From Pictodentalium vernedei (lineage: Eukaryota; Mollusca; Scaphopoda; Dentaliida; Dentaliidae), in the NCBI GenBank assembly GCA_031216915.1, contig CM062297.1:366991704-367055703 (forward strand): DNA of 64,000 bases, in the 5' to 3' direction. The stretch's first letter is position 1; each line of letters begins with the position of its first letter. Shown here piece by piece: positions 1 through 12,140 of the stretch. A program made the translations under genes and the position numbers. The notes under the pieces were generated by a model, which saw only the letters and a list, made by a program, of their open reading frames with translations, was not told where the DNA came from and did not search any database.

Positions 1-3000
1 GAAGTAAGGTACCCTCAAATGTGGCTGGAAATTGGCAAAAATTACAAAAGGCTGCTTTTACCTATGGCGGCAGTAGAAATGTTGTATGGACGACACACAA
101 ACATAAAATCACACTTCGGGTAGGCAATTTCACACCCAAAAAGTGACTGCGTACAGGATAGCCGAGCATTGTGGGCCCGTGTGGTGAACAGTTTTTTGGC
201 AATAACACTGTCATTAAACTCAATTCAAAAAGTCCTTCCGCAGCCAATTTATGCTCTGCAACGTCTCATAACATGACAAACAAGGTGCCAGGTACACACG
301 GACTACTCCAGTCTAAAACCCGAACATTTTGGCCTGCTAGTATAGTAATGGACGAATTTTACCCATTTTCATGTTATAATGAACTGAAATGCTTCTATAA
401 CTATCTGACTGGAGCCATGTTATAGCGTCTCAGTTTTTGTTCCAAGGTCCCACAAGTACTTCAGTCTAAGGCCCTAACATTTTGGCCAGGTAGCGTAGTA
501 ATGGATGAAGTTTACCCATTTTGCATATTCTCCATTTTTTGTTATAATGGACTGAAATACTTTTGTAAGTATCCCATAGGAGTCATGTTATAGTGTCTCA
601 ATTTGTGATCCTTCCAAGTTTTCCTAGCAATGTTCAGGACATGTTTTCCATGAACGAAGAAAGGAGGCAGAGTGTAAACTTGTTATGATCTGATCTGTTG
701 ACAGCCATAACCACACCCATATAGTTATTATTTTTATTGTTTGTTTGTTTCTTCTTCTCTCTACCTGTTTTGTTTCGTTTTGTATTTTTATATGGATCAT
801 GCGTCCGAAATAAACAGTTATTGATATTATAAGGACTTTTAGTTGTTCAAAATTTTGTGTCGCATGTGTTGTATTCTGTTGATTGTTTGTGTGTGTGTGT
901 GGGAAGTGACGATTAAATAAACAAAGACAGTGGAATAAACACTTGTGGATTAGAATAAAAAAATATACAACATTACAAAATTTGACTTATGATTCTTGTG
1001 CATAGTAGTGAGAAGTTCTGTGGCATTGCTGGGGTGTCGCCCCTATGATCATCTAGTGGATTTGGAAGAGAAGGGTTCGGACTTCAAGACCATCAAAGTC
1101 TTTAGATTCTGAATAAGTTCGTGTAAACTGTGGCCTCGGATTCGTGTGCTGCCCTGTGGTTTAGCAGTCAACCAAATAATGGATGATCAGCTAACAGACC
1201 GTCCAGCAGGCAAGAAAATAATGGAATGCTAAACGTGATAGTGCTTATTCAGCCTGATGTGGTATTATCCAGGAATCACTCGATGTCGGAATTTTCAAAA
1301 GTATCCCTGTTATGATATTGCTTGACATGACGAAAGAAACTCTATGGTAGGCACACAGAACACATTGGAACTCAGTGGACGAATGGCTAGTTGTCCAATT
1401 AAAATCCCTACCCATCTGTGAAGTTAAACATCCCCATCGAACTTGACAACTGAAATTCCACATGCCTGAAACTCTATCTGAACTCAGAGTATCTGAGGCC
1501 AAGCATAGTCATACTCGATACATTTAGAACAAGAAAGCGTTTTGTGCAAGCACAGGCGCGCGAGGAAATACCCATAAAGCACTCTTATTTGTGCATATAT
1601 GTCATTCAATCTCTTCGGATTAGAAGATAAACAAGAAACATCTGTGAACAAAGTTGAATCTCTCTCACTAAAAGAAGGTGAATACCACATTTCAAAGCAT
1701 TGTGACTCATGATTCACGAGAAATTGGTTGTAAATAATTTCAAGTTTTTGGACAAAGTTTCACGGTGTGTGGGTGTGTGTGTGTGTGGGGTGGGGTGGGG
1801 GCTTAACATATTCCTTCGAAACCACTTAAAAGGGCACTCCTTCCTCACCCCCCCCCCCCCTCCAAAAAAAGGCGGATTTTTGGACGAATCGTTTCCGAAT
1901 CGTTTCTGTACGAAACTCGACTTAGGACAAAACGCCGACTCGACTTGGCCCATTTCAGGGAAGGGTTTCCGCATAATCGGTGTCTAAATGCCTGGTAGAA
2001 AATGAGACCGCAAATATGATTTTCTATTGGAATTTAAACCTAAAATAGAAGGGCTTCCATCAAGATATTACCACCGTCTTTGGAATAAATTTTATTTAAG
2101 ATATTGCGTATAATTTCCTTTTTATTTGATGTTTTCAAGATTAAAAGTTTCCTTGTGGGTCTCTTTGTCCCTGCTGGCAAACATTGAGACCGCAAATCGA
2201 AAGTCGCACTATACATTAAAGGTTGAATGTTAGAGGATAAAATTAAAATAGCGATATTAAAGTTCAGATGTACATTGGTGTTTTAGGACCAGTATATCCG
2301 GGTATCGCGCTTTGCATTAAGCGTGACATTTTTGGGGTAAAAGTTAAAATATCGCACTAAACTACGGATGTTTATTTGGTATATCCCATAAAACAGATAG
2401 CGTTCATTCGATGATTCTAGCCTCCGTCGTTTTCGTGCGGTCTTTTGCAGTCTAATTTTCTACTCGAGGTCTAATTTTAGTATGACCGAGTACTCATTTG
2501 GAACGATAGGGTATTCAATATCATTGGCAAAAACTGAAGTCGGACCTTCTTGTCGGATTGTTTTCGTGTCGCTGTTGCAAAAACACTTCAGCAGATGGTA
2601 TAAACGCATATATAGGTATTACGGATTGCTTTGCTCGTACAGTATAAAAACAATGCACAGAAATGAAAATATAGCTAAACAAAACATAGGAGAATTACAA
2701 ATATTTTCAGATTTTTACACACGTCCATTTTTTCTCCAGTCATATGAATTTTGCATGTCACCACGATCTGTGCCAAGAAGAGTTCAAAATATTACGCGCG
2801 CATGCGCGCTAAATGAGGTGCTTCGTTGCATTTACTGCAATATTGTCTCCTCCTAGGCCACCGCTTTTTTCATGACCTCAGAGCGTCTGATGAATTGTTT
2901 TTAACTGTCTCACTGAAGTTCCTTTTTGATGTTATGAGAAAGATGGGTACAGTAGTCTCAAATGACTCAGTGTGATAAAAATATGTTTAGATAAAAACCA

Positions 3001-3508
3001 TCATTAATGCTGGAGAGGGTTAATATCTATGTCGTCGACCGATATGTTAATGACCGACAAAAGGAGTTATGTTTGTTTAACACATACCCTCTGAATGCTG
3101 TGGCTATTTGAAAATGGTCTATTTATCTCAAATATATCCAAAATATTGATGTCTAGCAGCTTGTAGAGGGTTAACAAGGGTTAACAAGTGCTAACAGGAA
3201 TATTTTTCCATGCAACTTGTAAAGTCACACCAAGAACTGCGAATGGTCTTTTTTTCCTAAAAATCTTCAAGATGTTTTCAGAGAAAATCAGGGAGAACAT
3301 GAATTTTAAGCTTGTTTTTGCCTAATATCTCTTGTATATCAATGGTCGTATCACGACAGTTCTAACAACGATGAATGTTTAAAAAAATCTACAAGACACG
3401 GTTCGAGAAAGTGCCTATGAACCCTAATTTTGACAGTTTTTTTTTGCCCATTCAGGCCAAATGAGAGTTAAATCGAAAATTCCGCTCGGGTACATTTTTA
3501 AATTTTGT
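1..3508. other. Non-coding stretch, no gene recognised
   Basis: I find no convincing exon or transposon protein here. The longest open frame is 124 codons near 2,482-2,856; it resembles no family I know and lacks coding-like composition. A (GT)n-rich tract and a run of C lie near 1,763-1,862. A tandem duplication at 309-600 is listed separately. Confidence 0.6.
309..600. repeat. Tandem duplication, about 163-bp unit
   Basis: Two imperfect copies start at about 309 and 472. Both begin with a version of cagtctaa and share the phrases acattttggcc, gtagtaatgga, tttacccatttt and catgttatag. They are diverged by substitutions and a small insertion, so the duplication is not recent. No protein or RNA product is evident. 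Confidence 0.7.
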
Positions 3509-3514
3509 GCCGCT

Positions 3515-4575
3515 AGTAGTAGGAGAGGGATGAAACGTCCCTCATTGGGGGACCCCGGCGGGGCCCCCGGAAGTGATGTCATGTCACGTGACCTGGTGAC
3601 GTCATGTTGTGTTGTCACGGTAACCCGCGCGGGCGGCCATCTTGTGACGTCATCTCCATTTTGATACGTGGTGTGAGTGCGCATGCGCAGCGCGTGTTGT
3701 TAGGGTGACACGTGTTTCCGTCGGCCATTTTGTATACTGGAGGCTGCCATATTGGTTTCTATGGTAGCACGTGGTTGCTATGTGACCCAAAACCTTCTAA
3801 CAAGACAGGGGTATGTTCGGAGGATGTGTTCGATTGAATCGGAGTATTACGAATTACTCAAATAAATCCGACAATCCCTCTAAATCACCGAATTTGACTT
3901 TATTTACTACGGATTCCCCAATTTATCGGTGTAGCATGTAGTGCTATAGTACCACGGGGGTACCGGTGGTGTGTTCGATTGAATAGGAGTATACTCCAGT
4001 ATCATAGAAGAGCCTATTAGTTGGAACAGCTTTGCTTATTATTACTATATTTAGCTATTCTGGTCTATTCTTGTTAGTTCTGACCCTATTCCAAGTACTC
4101 TTGTTATTTCATTTATCTAGATCATTTATATAAATTATAACTAAACAATCAGAATGCTTGATTTCCCATAACCTATACTTAATCGTACAAAGTTATCTCC
4201 CCTTATTACAACGAAGTTGTATACGATTTTCATCACCTCTATATCCAATGGCAATATCTCCGGGCACCGCAATTTCGGCACCCCTTTTTTGAAAAACATA
4301 TGATCTTCAGCACCCCTTTTTTGTCATATGTGCTTATGTGAAAAGGCACAATGTGTCACAATGTGCCCTAGCACATGGTCACATGCTTTATGTGCCGATA
4401 TGTGCTTATGTGAAAAGGCACAATGTGCCCTAACACATAGGCACATACGACCAAAAAAGGATTCCATAGCCACAGGTGTTTTCCAAAAGGGATTCTTAAA
4501 AAGGGATTCCGTAAAATGGGATTCCTATCAGACTCCGTAAAATGGGATTCCGTGTTTTAACATCAACACTCGAGG
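3515..4575 (+). repeat. Left inverted arm of fold-back copy A
   Basis: The outer third is GC-rich with tcacgtgac and gcgcatgcgc phrases. It is followed by an AT-rich middle and an inner part with repeated gggattcc boxes and one cluster of GTGC/TATGTGC words (4,325-4,450). It ends at about ...aacactcgagggta. The same order, inverted, occurs at 5,256-7,005, and related arms occur at 21,788-30,866 and 55,228-56,940. Confidence 0.8.
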
Positions 4576-5255
4576 GTATTCCCCTTCCCTATTAGAAGTA
4601 TTCAGTTCAATGGGTTGTAGTTGAAAACTTTAATTCAGATCACCTTCGTTATATTTTCATTAAGGCTGTAAACTTTGTTCAGTTCAAAGGGTGTTAATAC
4701 CTTCATTAGGGCTATAGATAAAATTCATCCAGTTCAAAGGGGTTTACACTGGGTTATATTAGGGTTATAGTTAAAAACTGTATTGGCTTCAAAGGGTTCA
4801 TTCAGTTTTGTTCAATTCAAGGGGGTTAATATTGGGTTATATTTAGGGCTTATAGTTCATTCAGTTGAAAACTTTGTTCACTTTGTTTTGTTCACTTCGA
4901 TCTTAGTTGTGTTGGATCTTTGTTCACCTTGTTCTGTTCCCTTCCATCTTGATTGTATTTGGTCAGAGCTGTACAGTCTGTCCAACTAGTTCGATCAATC
5001 CAACTAGTTTGACCTTCTTTCAATTTGCTATGTTCACTTCGATCTTGGTTCTGTTGGATCTTCGTTCACTATTTTATGTTCATTTCACTTCGCCAACTTC
5101 ATTGGGTCAGTTTACTTCGATCTTGGTTGTGTTCGATCAATCCAACTAGTTCGATCTTCGTTCACTTTGTTATGTTGTGTTCCCTTCGATCTTGGTTGTC
5201 AGTTGTATCTGTTCAGGTTCTTGTAATAATGATTGGGTGTTATCAATCCTTTTCC
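4576..5255. repeat. Central block of copy A: degenerate short tandem repeats
   Basis: The first half repeats phrases such as ttcagttcaaagggtt and ttagggctatag. The second half (about 4,860-5,210) repeats gttcacttcgatcttggtt and gttcgatcaatccaacta. The reading frames here are shadows of the repeat. This block occupies the position of cargo between the arms and differs completely from the sequence in the same place in the copy near 30.9 kb. Confidence 0.65.
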
Positions 5256-7005
5256 ATATCCTCAAGTGTTGATGTTAAAACACGGAATCCCATTTTACGG
5301 AGTCTGATAGGAATCTCATTTTACAGAATCCCTCTTTAAGAATCCCTTTTGGACAACACCTGTGGCTATGGAATCCTTTTTTGGTCGCATGTGCCTATGT
5401 GCTAGGGCACATTGTGCCTTTTCACATAAGCACATATCGGCACATAAAGCATGTGCTTATGTGCTAGGGCACATTGTGTCACATTGTGCTTTTTCACATA
5501 AGCACATATGACAAAAAGGGATTCTCCAGAAGGTATCCTCGATAGGTATCCTCAAATAATACAATACTAGGCCATAGGTATCCTCAAATACACGTATGTG
5601 CCTATGTGCTAGGGCACATTGTGTTACAATGTGCCCAAGCACATAAGCACATATCAGCACATAAAGCATGTGCTTATGTGCTAGGGAACATTGTGCCTTT
5701 GCACATAAGCACATATGACAAAAAGGGATTCTCTAGTAGGTATCCTCGAATAATACAATACCAGGCAATAGGTATCCTCAAATACCCGTATGTGCCTATG
5801 TGCTAGGGCACATTGTGTCACATTGTGCCTTTTCACATAAGCACATATCGGCACATAATACATGTGCTTATGTGCTAGGGCACATTGTGTCACATTGTGC
5901 CTTTGCACATAAGCACATATGACAAAAAAGGGATTCTCTAGTAGGTATCCTCGAATAATACAATACCAGGCAATATGTATCCTCAAATAACCGTATGTAC
6001 CTATGTGCTAGGGCACATTGTGACACATTGTGCCTTTTCACATAAGCACATATCGGCACATAAAGCATGTGCCTATGTGCTAGGGCACATTGTGCCTTTT
6101 CACATAAGCACATATCGGCACATAAAGCATGTGCCCATGTGCTAGGGCACATTGTGACACATTGTGCCGTTTCACATAAGCACATATGACAAAAAGGGGT
6201 GCTGAAGGTCATATGTTTTTCAAAAAAGGGGTGCCGAAATTGGGGTGCTCGGAGATATTGCCATTGGGTATAGAGGTGATGAAAATCGGATACAACTTCG
6301 TTGTAATAAGGGGAGATAACTTTGTACGATTAAGTATAGGTTATGAGAAATCAAGCAATCTGATTGGTTAGTTATAATTTATATAAATGATCTAGATAAA
6401 TGAAACAACAAGAGTACTTGGAATAGGGTCAGAACTAACAAGAATAGACCAGAATAGCTAAATATAGTAATAATAAGCAAAGCTGTTCCAATTAATAGGC
6501 TCTTCTATGATATTGGGGTATACTCCTATTCAATCGAACACACCACCGGTACCCCTTGGCCCCTTGGTACTATAGCACTACGTGCTACACCGATAAATTG
6601 GGGGAATCCGTAGTAAATAAAGTCAAATTCGGTGATTTCGAGGGATTGTCGGGTTTATTTGGGTAATTCGTAATACTCCGATTCAATCGAACACATCCTC
6701 CGAACATACCCCTGTCTTGTTAGAAGGTTTTGGGTCACATAGCAACCACGTGCTACCATAGAAACCAATATGGCGGCCTCCAGTATACAAAATGGCCGAC
6801 GGAAACACGTGTCGCCCTAACAACACGCGCTGCGCATGCGCACTCACACCAAGTATCACAATGGAGATGACGTCACAAGATGGCAGCTCACGCTGGTTAC
6901 CATGACAACACAACATGACGTCACCAGGTCCCGTGTCATGACGTCACTTCCGGGGTCCCCGCCGGGGTCCCCCAATGAGGGACGTTTCATCTCTCTCCTA
7001 CTACT
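5256..7005 (-). repeat. Right inverted arm of fold-back copy A
   Basis: Reverse complement of 3,515-4,575, carrying extra tandem repeats. Reading outward, it holds the gggattcc boxes, the expanded GTGC-word array, the AT-rich middle and the GC-rich end with the tcacgtgac-type phrases, and stops at ACTACT before the GCCGCT duplication. Short ORFs inside are repeat translations. Confidence 0.8.
5390..6190. repeat. Higher-order array of GTGC/TATGTGC palindromic words, about 205-bp period
   Basis: The words gcacatatcggcacataaag, atgtgcttatgtgctagggc and acattgtgcc recur with many short dyads. They alternate with a spacer containing gacaaaaagggattct and ggtatcctc...aataatacaata. The spacer phrase starts near 5,509, 5,717 and 5,921, giving a period of about 205 bp. 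The left arm has only one such cluster, so amplification was one-sided. Confidence 0.75.
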
Positions 7006-7720
7006 GCCGCTCTGTGTGTGTGCAAAATCTTGTGAAAATCCGTTCGAAAATGGCTTCTGAATCGTACGGACAAAATGTGTGGACACAAAACCCGCACCCC
7101 CCCCCCCCCTCACCCCCCCACCCCCCCCCCCCCCCCCCCAAGAAAAAAAAATCCGTTGAAAAACAATAGCCTTTTCCAGAGGGAAAAGCCTAAAAAAATA
7201 ATAATCCATTGAAAAACATTAGTCTTTTCTAATTTCTACCAACATGATTAGTTCTCTGACTAATCAGCCCTTGTGTGCGACAATGTGCCACCTGCAATGC
7301 CAAAGCATTGCGGATGGCACCCTGTTGCACTCAAGGGACGTAATATTTGGTTTACTCGTTTTCACAATTTAACCCATTCACACGGTAGGCTAAATTTCGC
7401 AACAGTTTGTCAGTTCGAAGAATTGGAGGGGTTAAAAAGATTGTTTAATCCTCTGAAAAGTGATGTCAAATAACGAAATTTCAAGTGGCAATGTTTTTTT
7501 TCAAAATGCAATTAGGCTAAAGTGGTTCACTTCATGGTTGTCATATCGAAAAGAAAATGCAGCTTAAAACATAGATAGAATAGAAATTCAGAAATAGGTA
7601 AGGCCCGACAAAGTAGATCTATTTCTCAGGCCGCTCTTTGTAAAACTGTATCTGGAAGGGCGTTTTTAGGCTTTCCCAAACCCAGTTTGGGAAAGACTAT
7701 TGTTATTCTTCTTTTTCAAA
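7006..7720. other. Non-coding, with a poly-C/poly-A tract
   Basis: After the GCCGCT duplication there is a run of about 50 nearly pure cytosines at 7,088-7,140 followed by an A tract. The rest shows no exon or recognised element. Confidence 0.6.
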
Positions 7721-7724
7721 ATTT

Positions 7725-10075
7725 TTCTTCTCTATTTTTTTTTTTTTTTTCCTCCCTGAATTTTGTCTGTTGAACTGCTCGAAAACAAGTTGTACGATTT
7801 TGACCAAATTTGGCTCACTTATGTAATGTCATAAAATCTAGTGAAATGCGGTATCGTCATATCTGTGAAAACGCGTATTTTCAAAATATTCTGCCAAAAC
7901 CTTCAAAATTTCACCATTTTTCGAATGTCTCAAAATTGTTTACAGTTATTTCGCTCAAATTTTCCACACATTTACAGCATAATATGATACACCACAATCA
8001 CCACTCAAATCTTTCAACATTAACCCCCACTGTCCAAAAATGACAGGAATATAGATTTTTTCTTCAAAATTGACCAACTTCAAGGGCAAATTTCTCTAAT
8101 AACAAGGTTGTTGTAACAATTATTTTGGTTTGGATAGATGCAACAATGATTGCGGAATAAAGTTACTGTTTACTTTTTAATCTCAGATTTAACCCTCAAG
8201 CACAATGAGGGCGAGAATAAGAGTACCGTTTGAAAATGCCAAAATTAAACAACTTTGGTTGCTTTTCCATCATTTTGGAAAAGGGTCAATTTCAAACACT
8301 TTTCGTGTACGTATTCACAATTGACTACCGAGCATATTTGCTTTTGTAAGTTTGGTTGCAAAGTTTAACCCTATCCCATTCTGGTTGCATTAAAGTAGGT
8401 ACCGTCCAAAAAAACTCAAATTTTTTTCAGAATTTGGTAAGTTTAGGTGACGATTTTCTCCATTTTTAATTGCTTGAGCTCTGAATGTTTTCTATAGCTG
8501 CTTGGAGCAGCCAAAGCACGACAAATTTTGTTCTATATGTTATTATTAAAAGTTTAACCCGTGGCAGATTTGAGACTTCCCATAAGGGTACTGTCGGAAT
8601 ATTTGTTATTTTCGCCAACTTCAAGAGCAAATTTTTCTAATTACAAGGTAGTTGTAATACTTATTTTGGAATGGCTAGATGCAACAATGATTGTCGAAGA
8701 AAGTTACTGTTTACTTCTTAATCTCAGATTTAACCCTCTAGCACAATGAGAGCGAGAATAAGAGTACCGTTTGAAAATGAAAATGCTAAAATTAGCCATT
8801 TTTGGTTGCCTTTTCTATCATTTTGGAAAGGGTTAATTTCAAACACTTTTCATGTACGTATTCACAATTGGCTATCGAGCATATTTGCTGTTGTTAGTTT
8901 GGTTGTAAAGTTTAACCCTATCCCATTCTGGTTGCATAAAAGTAGGTGCCGTCCAAAACATTTCCAATTTTTTCAGAATTTGGTAAATTTAGGTGGCGAT
9001 TTACTCCATTTTTAATTGCTTGAGCTCTGAATGTTTTCTATAGCTGCTTGCAGCAGTCAAAGCATGACAAATTTTGTTCTATATGTTATTATTAAAAGTT
9101 TAAGCCTTGGCAGATTTGAGACTTCCCATAAGGGTACTGTCAGAATAATTGTTATTTTCGCCAACGTTTACATGCACTTTCTCAGCACTGGAGCCATATT
9201 GTCTCAAAACCTTTTCCATGCGAGGATTGAGCCCTCATCCAAGAACAATTTTGCTGTTATATATTTTATGCAAAGTTTTAATCTTCACCCAGTTTTCGGG
9301 CCTTGAATTTGAGTGCCCTAAAATACTTCATAAAATTGGCTAATTTGGAGCTCACTTTTCTTCCATTTTCGAAAGGAATATCGAAAAATGATTTACATGT
9401 TCATATTTACAATTGCGTACCGAGCATATTTGCTGTTGTAAGTTTGGTTGTAAAGTTTAACCCTATGCTCGTTCTGTTTGCATAAAGATAGGTGCAGTCC
9501 AAAAAAACTCTCGTTTTCAGAATTTGGTAAGCTTAAGTGACGATTTACTCGATTCCTAACTGATTGAGCGCTGAACGTTTTCTATGGCTGTATGCAGCAG
9601 TCATAGTATGACAACTTTTGTTTTATATGTCATAAATAAAAATTTAACCGTTGGCAGATTCGAGACTGCCCATATGGGTATGGTCGGAATAATTTTAATT
9701 TTCATAAAATCACTGAATATTGATAAGCGTGCACTGGTAGTTTAGAATAGAATATCCGAAAATGCTTTCAAAATTTGGATTCACAGTTCAATCCCAAGAA
9801 TATTTTCTGTTATAAGGTTGCTGTAAAGTTTAACGCAATCCCTGTCTCAGATGCATAATGGTAGATGCCGTCGAAAACAATTCATTTTTTCAGAATTTCG
9901 TAGGTTTAAGTGACAATTTACTCCATTCCTAATTCATTGAGCGCTGAATGTTTTCTATGCCTGCATGCAGCAAGTATAGCATGACAACTTCTGTTTTACA
10001 CGTCATCATCAAAAGTTTAACCCTTGGCATATTTAGGAGTTCCCATGTGGGTATAGTCGGAATAATTGTTATTTT
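7725..10075. repeat. Degenerate repeat field, copy 1
   Basis: This AT-rich block is made of sentence-like repeats with the recurring phrase tttaaccct roughly every 100-200 bp. Its start (tgttgaactgctcgaaaaca, then gtaatgtcataaaatctagt) reappears almost verbatim at 13,040-13,130, so this is a dispersed family rather than unique sequence. Later parts (9,166-10,075) are a more diverged unit with new phrases such as ctcagcactggagccatat, which recur near 13,915. No protein domain is readable on either strand. Confidence 0.7.
8072..9165 (+). repeat. Two tandem units of about 545 bp
   Basis: Unit 1 starts at ccaacttcaagggcaaattt (8,072) and unit 2 at ccaacttcaagagcaaattt (about 8,617). Both run through gcacaatgag...gcgagaataagagtacc, accgagcatatttgct or a close variant, and ttggtaa.tttaggtg to gggtactgtc.gaata. 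The copies differ by scattered substitutions and short indels. Confidence 0.8.
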
Positions 10076-10379
10076 CGTAAAATCGATCCCTGAATATTGG
10101 TAACCGTGCAGTGGCCTTTCAGTGTTGCTACATGAAGCCGCAAATAGTTAAGGTTGAAAAGTTCATCAAATAGACAAATATAATACCTAACTCAGCCGGT
10201 GACAGGTAAATAATCAATGGAAAAGTCGTTGAGTTGAGAATAAAGTAGGGGCGAATCGTGCCCTCGGTTTCCACCTGATCCACGGTATTTCCACGCGGTC
10301 TCGGCTCTTGACAAAGATACTAAACTGTCGGGCAGGGACAGTAGGAAACATTCTGAGAATTTCAAGTTGTTGCTTTGCA

Positions 10380-10448
10380 TGATCGGGACATAATTGGAAT
10401 ATATCCGACATTGTACCTGTTGGATATATTCCAATTATGTCCCGATCA
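10380..10448. repeat. Perfect 27-bp inverted repeat with a 15-base loop
   Basis: The arms are 10,380-10,406 and 10,422-10,448, starting tgatcgggacataattgg. They match without mismatch around the loop gacattgtacctgtt. The right arm abuts a 5'-truncated SINE that begins at about 10,449. Confidence 0.9.
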
Positions 10449-10716
10449 CTTCACCCCGACTGTCCTCATGGGGGCACCATGACGCCGTGTACTAAGGCAT
10501 ACTGCACGTTGATGGTGCGCATGTCTTCAACCAATCTAACCCTGCCTGTGCTACAGTGCGGAGGCACTATGTTGGGGAGCTGGCAGCTGCTCGTCATTGC
10601 TCGGTGGTTCTCTCTGGGTACTCCGGCTAACTCCACCCGTACAACTGTCACCGACATAATATGACCTTGGCTGTTAATGTGTCGTTAAAACCTAATAAAT
10701 AAATAAATAAATAAAT
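10449..10716 (+). mobile_element. SINE copy 1, head missing
   Basis: It carries the shared body (cttcaccccgactgtcctc, tgtactaaggcatactgcac, gctcggtggttctctctggg) and ends in (AAAT)n at 10,694-10,716. The RNA-like 5' head is absent; instead the body joins directly to the hairpin at 10,380-10,448. Probably a 5'-truncated copy. Confidence 0.8.
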
Positions 10717-11249
10717 CCAGTACCAGTTTTGCTCGTACAAATATTAGTACCGTCAGACAAAATTCATTTTCTGATTAATTTCGTACTTTTCTGTACTCAC
10801 CTTCCCTGAGTAAGATTGGCATACCTTTTCAATCTCAGATTGAACCCTCAAGCACAATGAGAGTGAGAATAAGTGTACCATTTGGAAATACCCAAATTAT
10901 CCAACTTTGGTAACTCTCTACTATCATTTTGGAATGGGTTAATTTGAGACACTTTGCTTTGCTATATGCAGAGATGTTTAATCAATAAATCCGGCTTTAG
11001 TTATGTTCTGGGACTTAATGAAACATGTGCTTTGGCCACTTAAAAATAGCACTGTCTGCAAAAAAAATGACTTTGAGTGAATACTCACTTGTCCAAAAAC
11101 AAAAAGGAAAGAGCTCTTTGAGCTTTTCATAACTGCTATCAAAAATCAATGGGGAACAAATTTTGTGTTATATGTTTTGGTGTTCCGTGTTATCCAACAC
11201 CAGTTTGGCCGTACAAACATGAATACCGCCAGGAAAGAAAGCACATTTT
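10717..11249. other. Fragments of the repeat field, no gene
   Basis: Phrases such as ctcagattgaaccctcaagcacaatgagag (about 10,840) show that this is a diverged continuation of the 7.7-10 kb repeat family. No exon is recognised. Confidence 0.55.
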
Positions 11250-11597
11250 CTCAGTGGTAGACTGTTTGACTTCTATGATAGAGGTCCCGAGTCTGATCCC
11301 TATTGGGACGAACCACGTAATGTCCTTGGGCAAGGCACTTTATCCCGGTTGCCAACATGGGGACACGATGATGCCATGTACTAAGGCGTACTGCATGTCA
11401 ATGGTGCGCATGTCTTCAACCGCTGGTACCCTGCTTCAGCGGAGCTTGAACATAATTAGATTGTTGAGCTGACAGTTGCTCGTCGATGCTCGGTGGTTCT
11501 CTCTGGGTCCTCCGACTTCCCCCACCCGTAAAACTGTCACGGTCACGATTAGCCATTGTGGATAAGTATGTGACCGCAAACACCAATGAATAAATAC
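11250..11597 (+). mobile_element. SINE copy 2, tRNA-like head
   Basis: The head has an A-box-like tcagtggtagac and a B-box-like gaggtcccgagtctgatccc, followed by the common body (tgtccttgggcaaggcact, tgtactaaggcgtactgc, gctcggtggttctctctggg) and a short AAT-rich tail. The head resembles that of the copy at 38,152-38,494. Confidence 0.8.
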
Positions 11598-12140
11598 CGT
11601 CAGGGAAATCCTCTGTGAAATCCTTCTGTCAATAAATAGCAAAGTAGTAATGTAATGCAAGAAATATTAACAAGCTGTTCAACATCCCTTTAATCAACTC
11701 ATTTTGACTTGAACTGTACCCATCATTGTGTATACTAGCTCTCTAGATGGTTTAAACCATATCAAATAAAGAACTAATTTGTGTGTGACAGTAACTCATA
11801 TTACATGTATTTCATTGTAACTGAAACAGATATGTTGGAAAAATTGTGAAATCATGGAGTAGGAAGCTTGCCCTCGTTTGTTGACAAATCCCACACTTCA
11901 CAAACAGGCAGAATGATAGAGAATAAATTACTTATTGATTTTTAAGGTCACTTTCAGCATCTACAGCTATATCATGACCATAATATAGGTATTTATTCAA
12001 GTCCAGGTATTCATTGCATAGGCGTACAGGGCTATTTTTTCAGGGGGGGGATGAACCCTTTTAGCCCGAAAAAGTTGAATCCCAGATCCCAGGAGGAAAT
12101 GCCAAATGTGGGTATGGGAGGGGGGGGTCTCCCTCCCATT
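11598..12140. other. Non-coding, nothing recognised
   Basis: AT-rich sequence with no exon, repeat or RNA gene that I can support. Confidence 0.5.

Larger units (their letters stand above)
3515..7005. mobile_element. Long-armed fold-back element, Maverick/Polinton-like non-autonomous derivative (copy A)
   Basis: The left arm (about 3,515-4,575) reappears as its reverse complement in the right arm (about 5,256-7,005). The outermost bases are AGTAGTAGGAGAG and its complement ending ACTACT. An exact 6-bp direct repeat, GCCGCT, flanks the element at 3,509-3,514 and 7,006-7,011. AG...CT termini, 6-bp target duplications and long inverted repeats are hallmarks of Maverick/Polinton elements. I see no PolB, integrase, ATPase or capsid gene inside, so this copy would be non-autonomous. 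The right arm is longer because of amplified tandem repeats (about 5,390-6,190). The centre (4,576-5,255) is a separate degenerate repeat block. The superfamily assignment is inference from termini and duplication length; mobility as a unit is well supported by the target duplication. Confidence 0.8.

Noticed and set aside
2482-2856. 124-codon plus-strand ORF
   Set aside because: No family resemblance, no splice or promoter context, and composition like the surrounding non-coding AT-rich DNA.
5390-6190. CRISPR-like array of regular repeats
   Set aside because: The repeats are palindromic words inside a fold-back arm of an animal genome, spacers are repeats themselves, and no cas gene exists.
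5457-6212. Overlapping minus-strand ORFs rich in MCLCEKAQC-like repeats, resembling a Cys-rich protein
   Set aside because: They are translations of the GTGC/TATGTGC tandem array in the fold-back arm and have no independent support.
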